Made by a program: the position numbers and the translations under genes
Source of the DNA: Nitzschia sp. pyKryTriq1
Taxonomy: Eukaryota; Bacillariophyta; Bacillariophyceae; Bacillariales; Bacillariaceae
Assembly (NCBI GenBank): GCA_956465555.1
Contig: OY101130.1
Coordinates: 558,001-622,000, forward strand
Length of the DNA stretch: 64,000 bases
Direction of reading: 5' to 3'
Notes under the pieces: generated by a model
Database searches by the model: none
Told to the model about the DNA's origin: nothing
What the model saw: only the letters and a program-made list of their open reading frames with translations
Part shown: in pieces, positions 19,857-29,630 of the stretch
How the letters are laid out: the number at the start of each line of letters is the position of its first letter
Numbering within the stretch: position 1 is the first letter of the stretch

Positions 19857-21456
19857 CTACATTTCTACGTCCACACGAAGCTTTGGTTGGATGCGTAGAA
19901 GAGGTGGTCGAACGCCGCCAAATTGGGCGATGGTTTGAGGGTCGTCGGCATCGTTGTGAACTCCGAACGTTACGCTGTTCCCACCCAGTTGATATCCTGC
20001 GTACCCCTGCAGACTTCCAAATCCGTCGGGTCTGAGCATTGCAACGAGATCAAGACCAAAATCGATTGACCGTTGTCCCGGTTTCTTCTCCTTGTTTGTG
20101 ATTTTGGTTACCTTTTTCGTCCGTTTGATCTGGGCCGCTGGGCTATCAGCAAATCCCATCACTTCGTCTGTGAGCTTGCTCTCCATTTCTCTGCAAGATT
20201 TTGCTTTGGTGAGACTCAAGGACGGCACCTCAAGATCGCTCATTGTGGAATCGAAAGCGAAGGATGCTGCTCTCATGGCAGCTGCATTTTCACTGGGAGC
20301 ATCTTCGGGAGGCGTGTCAAGCTTCTTGAGGAGCTGAGCTCGAAGCTTCTTGATAGTGGACTTTTCCAAGTTTGTGACTTGAGACGAAAAAACGTCGCGG
20401 ATAGAGGAGTCTACCAGGTCTGCAAGTTGGGATCGCATTTCCAGTCTGTACGGCGCAACCAATGGTAAACCTGCAGCGGCCAGAGTTTCGGAGTCGAAAC
20501 TTCCAAGCACCCTCTTGCGCAAAGTCTCTGCATCCGTGCCGAAACCGTCGACCCACAATCCTCGTGCCACTCGATTCTTCCACCCTACGATCTTGGCCCT
20601 AGCAAAACGGGCATACTTCGAATATGCATTCCCTACCGCAACGAAAGCCTGGGCCACATGAGGCGGATCGAGGGCGACCGATGCGATCCCAGATGCACGA
20701 ACTCGCTCATGAGCCTCTTCAAGAGCGGACGCAAGAGTAGTCCCCCCCTCAACGTTTTCGGCGGCTGCTTCACGTGCCAACTCCATTGCCTAAATGAAAG
20801 AGAGAAGATGGTTAGGGCGTTCACTTGAAGAATGTTTCCAAATGCTTATATCTCCTAGAAAATCATACCTCCTTGGCTCCAGTCTCGTCGTAGACAGAAA
20901 CAATAGAAACGTCATAGAAGTCAGCAAAAACGATCTTGCCTTCACTTTCCGCAGCAGTGGCATCAAAAAGAGCCTTTACTTCTGCTCTCAGGGCCGACTC
21001 GGCCGGCGCGTCAATCTCGCCCTTTATGCACAAGATGAGGGCTTGTTTGGCGCTGCTGTCGAGAGCAATCCGTGCACGAAAGAGAGCTGTGAGGGTTCTA
21101 GCATGGCGAGAATTTCTCCAACCTGCCTCCACATCTCCTTCTGTAATCCCGTCCACCAGGATGGCACCCGAAACGACGGAGCAAGTCGCAAGAGCGCTTC
21201 GTTCTACTGCCGATGTCCCGCTCAGAGTGGCACCGCGGCAAGCTAGGCACGGTGGATCCTCAGACTCCAACGAAAGCACCTCGTCTGAAACGCTCAATAT
21301 AGAGCTCGTTCCAGGACTGGAGATTACCGTGACGACCCCACTGCTAGTTGAAATAGATGGCATCTTCAGGCGCAAGCCACCGGCAGAATCCATCAACAGG
21401 CTGCCCGACTCCGCAGACGAGAGGAGGGATAGTAGTAGAAATACGGCGCGCTTCAT
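19857..21456 (-). CDS. Secretory-pathway protein of unknown family, 506 residues
   Basis: Two exons, 21456-20869 and 20789-19857, join in phase 0 across a 79-bp intron (GTATGA...TTTAG). The chosen start MKRAVFLLLSLLSSAES is a clear signal peptide; an ATG-less extension lies upstream. The N-terminal half is Ser/Ala/Leu-rich and folds probably as alpha/beta, with a pair of cysteines in PPCLACRG. The centre, from about residue 200 to 360, is helical and highly charged, with segment SSQVTNLEKSTIKKLRAQLL. The C-terminal 100 residues differ: alternating hydrophobic and Gly-rich strands (FGLDLVAML...GYAGYQLGGNSVTFGV) suggest a beta-sheet or barrel-like end. I do not recognise the family; a distant link to ER-shaping RHD3-type helical domains crossed my mind but no GTPase motifs exist. 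Likely location is ER lumen, plastid periphery or cell wall. Confidence 0.75.
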
Positions 21457-22363
21457 TTCGATTGGTGGTGGTTCTCGAGGACACAATGGAGAGAGTTCGT
21501 TCTAGCTGAGTTTTCACCTACGAGTACTACTTCGTATGCTAGATAATATGAAATGCCGAACGACCAGATCCATCGTCGATCGGCCCATCGCCCTTCAACG
21601 CAGCATCTGAAGCGTCTTTCGCCTCTACAAGTACAAGTACCGCCGCCGCGCGCTGTCTTGGCATTACCATAGAGATGCGACAGGTGGCGGCTTTTTGCGG
21701 TTGACATGTCCTCCGATAGATGAGTTGTGTGTTGTGTTTGCGGCCGATCGCACTTCCAAGTGGAACTTGGGGAGATGACGTCATCAAAAGATACAGTACA
21801 AGAGTACATGCACGCACACACTACCCACGCCCCGCCCTTTGCCTGTACCGGTACTGGTACCCATACCGGTACGTACCGGTACGTAAAGTACCAGTACGTG
21901 GTGCACTGCGCACTGCGCACTTATTTACTTAAAATAAAAAACTGGTTTACACTTTGGCCTGTGGCCCACGTGAATGGATTGATTCAGTCCCACTTTCAAT
22001 TTTGTAGACCAAAATCAAGATGATGTGAAAATAAGTAAAGAACGAGGCTAGACTAATGATCGTGTTCCAGTTAGATAGTGGCACTATTGAAAAAAGCCGC
22101 TAGTACTTCAGTAATTTGAAAAACGATTGATGGCTCTACTATGGATGTTCGCTCTACTAAAATAGCTACTTTCCTTTGTGTTACCTCTTGGATCGAGCGC
22201 AATAGGAAAGGCTTGCGCGATGAAAAGGATGCTCGGGTCATCTGTGATAGATTTTACCATCCAGATCAATGTTCTGCCGGGGAGTTTCCATTCCAGTATG
22301 TACATTGAACATTTGCACAGTTTGAACCCGCCATGTAGCATAGCGTCCAAACTCGCTGCAGAA
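21457..22363. repeat. Intergenic region with dense GTAC palindromes
   Basis: About 900 bp. The stretch 21844-21900 is almost entirely interlocking TACCGGTAC-type palindromes and lies about 390-440 bp upstream of the secretory protein ATG. The part nearer 22364 is AT-rich 3' flank of the next gene; a long open frame there (22108-22689, minus) overlaps that gene in another frame and looks like a shadow. Confidence 0.65.
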
Positions 22364-22918
22364 TTAGTCGATGCGTTCCATGTACTGTATCGGATACCAT
22401 CCGGTAGAACCAGGCCGATCGGATGCCGAATTTCGGCATAGATGGTAGGCCTTGTTGGGTCCAATATCGCCTTCCAAAACTTCGACAACATCCCCCACTC
22501 CAATATTGCGAAGCATTTTTGTTCCGTCCAGACTCGGTTCAATGTGAGCGATTCTGCATTTAAAAAGTGTGGGAAGACTACTATCCCATTGTGCCTGGTT
22601 TTCTTCGTTGGCCTCTTCCTGCATTGCATACAGTAGGCGGCGGTGTTCATCTGCTTCTCGTTCTTGTTTGTATTGAAGAATCTGATCAACAGTGACCAAT
22701 CCTAAAATAGCCCATCCGAGCCCAATCAGCATCCCACCGCGTCTCTGAGGGGGCTCATCTTTTGCAGACACTTGAGACGAGAAAAAGTTTTTGCTGTTCC
22801 GGAAAGAAGTACCGCGAGAAGTTCTTTTACAGCACACAGTTGATGACAGCGGGCTTCGTAGCCCCGTCCAGAGAGTGCGACGTTGAAGCACACGTTGCCC
22901 GACGCTTTTTGAAATCAT
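22364..22918 (-). CDS. Small mitochondrial-type membrane protein with SH3-like tail
   Basis: A 184-residue single-exon protein; the frame upstream begins with GTG, so the ATG at 22918 (MISKSVGQRVLQRR) is chosen. The first 50 residues are rich in Arg and Ser with no acidic residues, as in mitochondrial presequences. One membrane span follows (GGMLIGLGWAILGLVTVDQIL, about residues 61-81), then a charged helix. The last 70 residues (LFKCRIAHIEPSLDG through GWYPIQYMERID, 22364-22560) look like an SH3-like small barrel with a closing GWYP motif. No enzyme motif is seen. It may be an assembly or anchoring factor of the inner membrane, but that is inference only. Confidence 0.7.
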   Translation of the reverse strand: MISKSVGQRVLQRRTLWTGLRSPLSSTVCCKRTSRGTSFRNSKNFFSSQVSAKDEPPQRRGGMLIGLGWAILGLVTVDQILQYKQEREADEHRRLLYAMQEEANEENQAQWDSSLPTLFKCRIAHIEPSLDGTKMLRNIGVGDVVEVLEGDIGPNKAYHLCRNSASDRPGSTGWYPIQYMERID

Positions 22919-24740
22919 ACTCGGCACAGGAGACGGCTTGCAAGATGATGTGATAACTTGTTGAATCTCGATATCTATTCGAAGACAGATAATCTATGGG
23001 GTACGTATTTTGTCATCACACTACGAAGCTAATATGGAAGACCGTACAGGGCAATGATGATTTGCTTTTTGCTCCGAGTTCCATCCATCGTCATCATCAT
23101 CATCTTGTTGCTTCTTGCTTGCTGACTTGGCTGCATGCGTTGCGTGTTGCGTGTTGCGCGTTGTGATTGTATCGGTACTTGTACCACGTATTGGTACCAG
23201 GTGCTTGTACTGTACGATGAAACTACCGATTGTTGAGGGATTATTTGACTCCGATTAGTCAAAATGATCATCCGTTGTTCTTGTTTCATTCTTACAACTA
23301 GAGTGAGAATGACCGGAGGACGAGATGCAAATTCACACGAAGACTCTTACTCAACTACTCGAGCGTTCTTTTGTTATCTTTGCTATTGTGATCTCTCTTG
23401 ATCATTGTATCTATAATCAATTGACATCTATGAGCCTACCCCACCTCCGGATTCTACTGTTGGTCTGCGTGTCCTTTTTCAGGAGGAATGCTGTTGCACG
23501 AACTTCAAATCCCCTTCTTTTCACGAAAGACCCAGCGCGCATTGGCTCCCGTGCATCCCACCAAAGTCTGCTGCTACGCAATATGTACTGTCATTTTTTA
23601 CTTAAGAGCTGTTAGCCGAGCACACCCCACTCCGCTTGCGACAAGATATCGGGGACATCCTGCCAATCCTGCCGATTCTGCGCCTCTGATGCAAAGGCGA
23701 ATAGTAATACAACTGAGCTGTGATCCAGAGAAAATGTTCACTCTCTTCCAGTTGCTCGGCCATAGAGCAAACAAGGTTGGTTGGAGCAACAATCCAGAAG
23801 GGATCCTCTGGATTCATAATTTTCATATCACGTTAGTTGTTAGGTCTATGTAGAGAGATAGATACTAGTTCTTCGATGGTACGATCGGTACTGTATTGCA
23901 TTTTTGGCATCTGTCATCTGTCCACCGCACGAGAGCGAAAGGGCGGTTCGCCGGTTTCGCGCGGCGATTGGATTTTTCGCCTGTGGTAGTACCGGTAGAG
24001 ACTACTCGTACAGTAGACTGTATTGCTAAAACCAAAAACCACGATGTACTAACTATAACTATTGCAAGTGAGATACTTCGTACGGTACCGGTAGATGGGG
24101 TCGTCAAACAACCTGAAAAATGAATTCCTAGGAACACAGTCGTTATTAGTAACGCGCGAAAAACTTCCAGTATGATGTATAGTTATACTTTTTCCTTGCC
24201 CCCATATAAGCAATATCGCGGGAGAGAGGGAGCGTTATATAAAAGCTATATGCCAGCAGGCATTATTTCTCAGATAATCGGAAGGAACGAGAAATAAATT
24301 CTACCCGTGCGTAAAGCGCTGGACTTCGACATGGTTCCAGGACTTCCAAAAGTACGAGTACCTTGTACCAGTAGATCTACACTACTGGCAAGAAGGTACT
24401 GGTACATAGACGTACTGGTAGTGTACAGAACGATACCAGGTACCAGGTACAGTACCAGTATGTCAACAAGTATGTACCAGTAGCACGCACCCCGGACCTG
24501 GTAAAGTTTCGGCTGCTTAGCCGGGCGCAAAGGCAGAGGCTCTTTCTTCCTTGCTTTGTTTCCGCTCTAGTCTACTGGTATGCCGGCACAGAACATACTT
24601 TACTTTCTCAAGTACGGTAGCATAGTGGAGGCCAAGTACAGGTGAAAGGTGAAATATCCCATTCGTTCTCGCTAATAAAGCTCGAAGATCGGAGAGAAGC
24701 TTCAAAAAGGTCCACCTCCCCCATTCATTTCCATCGAGCA
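22919..24740. repeat. Long intergenic region with GTAC clusters
   Basis: About 1.8 kb with no gene I can support. Two GTAC clusters are present: 23170-23220 (about 250-300 bp upstream of the small mitochondrial-type gene) and 24352-24485. The second holds 11 GTAC sites in about 125 bp by my count and ends about 260 bp before the STAND ATPase ATG. Open frames at 23325-23853 (plus) are short and overlapping in two frames, with no convincing domain. Confidence 0.65.
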
Positions 24741-27700
24741 ATGCAAGGAATCTGCGACCCTGTTTCGTCTCTGTCGAAAATGGTCGACACTGGCGACTTC
24801 GGACCCGATGACTTCGTCGTCCTCAAAGGTGATGATTCGGCTTCGAGCTTATTGAAAGACAACAACTCTAGTGGTCATGATTCGAAAAGGAGTGGTTTCA
24901 GCGAAAGACAGTCGGCTGCCAGCCGCGGTGGACATTCAAAGGTCTCCTATTTTTCTGTTGGTCAAGAGTTTTATGATGACCGATATTCAGACAACGAGGA
25001 CGAAGCCAGTATTGCAGATAAACTGGATTTCTCACATTTACGAGTGCAGGGTCGAAAGCGGGAGCTTCTGCGACTTCATAATATCTACAATTTTGTTCAT
25101 CAACGAGGTCTTGGACGAAGACAAAATCGAAAGAAGGGGGAGACATCGGTGGCGATCATTAAAGGATTATCTGGCACGGGGAAATCTACCATTGTAAAGC
25201 AATTCATAGCAGAGTTGGAAGAAAAAGCCAGGTTACCCGGGGGTCCATGCATGCCTTTCTTCATCCACGGAAAGTACGACGAACTTGCGGTCACTGATCC
25301 ATTTTCGGCGATTGTTGAAGCTTTTAGCAGATTCGCTTCTCTGCTGCTCTCAGGGGAGAGTGAAGAGCTAGAACGGATACAGAAAGCAGTCCGGGAAAAG
25401 CTGGGCTCAGAGGCTAATACACTGGCAACAGTTATTCCAAGTCTAAAGGCGGTATTTCCCAACCAAGCACTCGCCAAGGGATCAAGAGAGAACGCTAGAA
25501 ACAAGCTACGATATATTTTTCAAACGTTTGCGAATGCAATCAGTACTCAAAAACGACCGGTGGTGATGTTTCTGGATGACCTTCAGTGGTGTGATTCCGC
25601 ATCATTAGAACTGATCCAGGCTCTGCTTACCGATGTAGACCTTCGCTATTTCATGTTCATCGGTGCGTATCGACCGGACGAAGTGGAGTCAGGTGACGAA
25701 CTTGTTCGGTGCCTAGAGGCAATCAACAATATTCAGCACCTCGAGGAGGTCGAGTTGCTAAACCTGTCGAAGTGCGAGTTGAACTCTATTGTAAAAGACG
25801 TCCTTCATCGAGACGAGGAAATGGACACAATGGAGCTGACTGACGTTATATTCAGGAAAACAAATGGAAACATCTTTCATTCTATTCAAGTGATGGAGGA
25901 GCTTCAGCGAAAAGGCGTGCTTGTATTCTCTCGTCTGACATTTCAATGGGAGTGGCAGTTGGACGATTTCGACCTTGAAAATCTTCTTTCTGAGGATGTG
26001 ATCCAGGCAGTTACTGAAAAAATTATGAATTCCCACAAAGATTTGCAGCGGGTGCTGGTTTTGGCGGCATACACTCGATCCAGCATTGATATTCAAACTT
26101 TGCAGCAACTCACAGATCTTGACGGACTTCCCATCCCATACGAAGGTCTACTTGAGATTCTTGACAAAGCGGTGATTGATGGTTTGCTCACTAATAGCAT
26201 GGGTTCAAAATATTACAGTTTTGCTCACGACCGTATTCAGCAAGCTGGTGAGTAAAGGCTATGCTAGTTTCTCAAAGCCAAGCGGCGAATGCTGATAATT
26301 TTTGTTCTTGTTTTTTGTTGGTTGCAGCTTATGCAATGGTTCCTCCTGGAAAGATCAGAGATAACCTTCGTATGAATCTTGGTTTAAGACTTTATAACTT
26401 GGGTACTTCGTTGGAAATAGATGATTGGATGTTATTTGTGGCAGCCGATCATTTGAACGCCACCGCGCTACATTTAAGCAAGGAAGACCCATTATTTCTG
26501 ATTCATTTAAATTTGGAAGTAGGCGATCGAGCCGCCTCCCTTTGCGCCTACGGGACCGCTTCAAAGTATCTCGGTATGGCGATGCAATCTCTCTTGCGAT
26601 TGGAAAAACCATGGGAGGAATATTATGAAACCACGTTGCGGGTCTACCGAGCAATATCGGAGGTCGAGTTGTGCCAAGGGCATTTTGAAGTTGGCAAGGG
26701 GATCGGGCAGCAAGTTCTGCGACGAGGTCGGTCTCTTGAAGACAAATTACCAACACAGGTGGCAATTTGTAGAGCTGTTGGACGCGAGGAGCGCCATATG
26801 GAAGCCTTCAAAATGAGCGTCGGCATACTTCAAAGTCTTGGGACCTTGTCAAAATCCAACATCGGTTTGAAAATACGGATGGTGAAAGATTTTCTTCATG
26901 TCAGACGCTATTTGAAGAACCATTCAGATGAAGAGCTCGTGAATATTCCAATGAGTAACGACAAGAAGCTGGAGATGACCATGGAACTTCTTTCGGTCGC
27001 AGCGTACCATGCATATTATAGTGGGGCCATGGTCGACTTTTTGGTCGCAATTTTGAGGCTTCTGCGACTATCAGTGGAACAAGGATACTCGATACATTCT
27101 GGGGTTGCTATGATGGGATATTGCCTAATTTGCAGCAATTTAAATGATATGGAGGGGGCCCTTCGCTTTGCTCGTCTCGCTCGCGATATTCTCACCCATA
27201 CCAAGGCCAGGGAGCTAGAGTGCCTGCAAATCTTCGTCGTTTCTCACTGGGTACTAGCATGGAAAGAGCCCCATGAAGAAGTCATTGAGTTGTACGAACT
27301 TGCGTCCAAGTCTGGCATGGAGGCCGGTGATTTCGAGAATGGTCTTTTGAGTCGGACTGCCGGTTATCATCATGGATTTGTTGCTGGGCATGAATTGGCT
27401 GCACTAGAGAGCAAGCTTTCGGGTCTGATGGAGAAACTGAAGGTATACAAGCTCAACTCAGTGCAAGTCATGACCGTCGAGCAACTGCGTCCAATTCCCT
27501 ATCTTCGAGGTACATCGAAAGTTCCACTTGATGCCAAGGAACTTCAAAATTTCGGACCGGTAACGCACAGTTCCTCGGAGAATTATCGTTTACTCTATGG
27601 CTATATGGCACGTCTCCAACTCGGGGTATATTTCAACGAAGATGAACTTACGCTTGTGATGCTTCAGAAGTTTGCGTCTCTGCCTGACTTTGATTTGGCA

Positions 27701-28402
27701 TTTGGTACCAAGTCGATTCGCTTGTGTTTTTCATCTTTGGCTTATTCAACGCTCTACCGAAAAACTGGAAAAGGGGGTTATCTCAAGAAGGCTAGAAAGT
27801 TCATCAAACAGCTAAAAGGTCTCAGCAAAGTCAAGGGGGCCAATAGTTGGCACCGGTGTATGCTGATGGATGCGCATTTACTCGCAGCAGAAGGCAAGAG
27901 GGGGGCAGGCATTCAAGCCTCGTATGATCACGCGATCGGAGCTGCAAAACGAAGTGGCCATATCCATGATGCAGGTCTTGGGGCCCAATTAGCCGCCGAG
28001 TACTTTTTAAGCATGGAGGATGATTTCAAAAACCATGCGGTGCTTTCTAAGGCAAAAGATATGCTAGTGCGTCAGTACCTGGAACACGCCCGAGAACTTT
28101 ACCTGAACTGGGGAGCGGTTGGTCTGGTGAATCATCTGGAACGCAAGTACTCAAAATACCTTCAGCCGACCTCAATGGAACAACAATTGACCGAGTTTAG
28201 TTCCAATGGACCGTCGTTCAATTCTCAGGGAGAGCTGAATCTGATGCAAAATCAACTATTCACTATGCCCAAGACTATCAACGATCAGCCTCGGGAAGAA
28301 GGAAAGGACGAGCTTTCCGTGCTTACCGATCCGTGGAAAGATAATCCTGAGTTTGCTACAAACCCTCACACCTCTGAGGGCGACTTTCCTGCTTCCGGCT
28401 GA
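24741..28402 (+). CDS. STAND/AAA_16-type predicted ATPase with helical repeat tail
   Basis: Two exons, 24741-26247 and 26328-28402, join in phase 1 across an 80-bp intron (GTGAGT...TTGCAG) for 1193 residues. The frame upstream of 24741 lacks ATG. After an acidic 70-residue start, the ATPase domain begins with RKRELLRL; Walker A is GLSGTGKST (about 143-151) and Walker B is VVMFLDDLQW (about 273-283), followed by a sensor-like FIGAYRPDE. From about residue 480 on, the protein is a run of amphipathic helices resembling TPR-type arrays, with a disordered last 60 residues. The domain matches the predicted-ATPase module found in cyanobacterial and stramenopile multidomain kinases, where it sits between a Ser/Thr kinase and a histidine kinase; here both flanking kinase domains are absent. 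STAND proteins act as nucleotide-switched signalling scaffolds. Partner unknown. Confidence 0.83.
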
Positions 28403-29630
28403 GAAGCATCTTTTCAGATGCACCAGTATCAGATCTAAAGTACTGGTGCCGGTAATGAAAACAACCTACTTTGACTTACTACTGTATCTAATCGACGAGG
28501 CAGAGGGGGGCGGTAAAAGTATAACTGCCGCCTGCTACTAATCACTGATGTATGCTATCTATCTAATGTATCTACCGGTACGGGTACGTAGCTGAGACTG
28601 TACAGTACCGGTACGTAGCATCCCTCATTACCGCAGGTTGAGCACTTGTCACGACATCCTCGCAGAATAACGCTCGGTGTTGAAATATCTCTGACTCTTC
28701 CTACTATCGGGGACTTCTTCTGTACCCCAGTAAGTCTGGCGATAATACAGTGATATAGTTGACTAACTTGACTCGAGTCTTACTCAATTCGTGCTAGGAT
28801 CAATTATTATGAGACGAAACAAACCTTTCGTCTCTCTCTTTGCTAAAAACTAATCGTGGTTCGAGATCTTGCTCTACTCCACTCATTCCATATATATTAG
28901 AATCCAATCAGTACTGCTCTCACAGCATGCTACTGATGGTCATTACAAATGTCCAAGATCGGAGTGAAGTAACATCATACTAGACCGACCTGCCATATGT
29001 ACTTCCGATTCCCGTTATTACGTCGCCGAGCGCGGCAGAATTACCAAAGCTGGTACATTGATGTAGAAAGGCATGATGCTAGACGTATGGGTGACCAAAA
29101 TATCTTCATGTCGTCTACTGTGGGTCCTCGTACTGGTACCTACTATTCCACATACCGATACTTCCACACTTCGCACAAGAGGGGTGGGGTGGGGGGCGGG
29201 GGCGCGGGGCAGGGGGGCGGGGGAGTCCCTGTACGTACACACATACGATACCGGTACATACATGCGATGCATGCGACGCGAGCGATCCCGCGCGAGGGAG
29301 CAAAAAATAATCTGCGCGGGCGGGCGGGAAGAATGGGATCAAGATGATAAATAATTATTTAGCTCTGTTTCATTCGGAGATCGTCATTTTATTTGTTATG
29401 GAGTTCGGCGCGCCATTGTGGCGGGAAGAACGAGCGGACAGCGCGGGCTCTCGGAGGTCGGAGGCCAGCCAGCAGCAGCAACAGCACGGCGCCATCGAGT
29501 GGTGAAGGATCAAGACAGGATCTCAACGTTGTCAACAACAAATAGAAAGCACCCAAGCCTGGTTTGTCATTACTATTGGTGCCCCAAATACCACATGAGA
29601 GCATTTGCATATTCTCTATAAATTGCGGCC
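28403..29630. repeat. Intergenic region with G-rich tract and GTAC palindromes
   Basis: About 1.2 kb without a supported gene. GTAC palindromes lie at 28573-28618 and 29125-29260. Between 29179 and 29225 the plus strand is nearly all G in runs of three to six separated by T, C or A, a strong G-quadruplex candidate about 410-450 bp upstream of the EP400/Eaf1-like ATG. Confidence 0.6.

Noticed and set aside
19857-20789. RHD3/Sey1-type GTPase assignment for the secretory protein
   Set aside because: Only a loose resemblance in the helical part; no GTP-binding motif and no C-terminal membrane hairpin.
22108-22689. 193-codon minus-strand open frame
   Set aside because: It overlaps the small mitochondrial-type gene on the same strand in another frame and has no domain; the overlapping gene has presequence, span and SH3-like features.
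23325-23853. Two overlapping plus-strand frames, one with a hydrophobic start
   Set aside because: Short, in two competing frames, no splice sites giving a longer protein and no recognisable domain.
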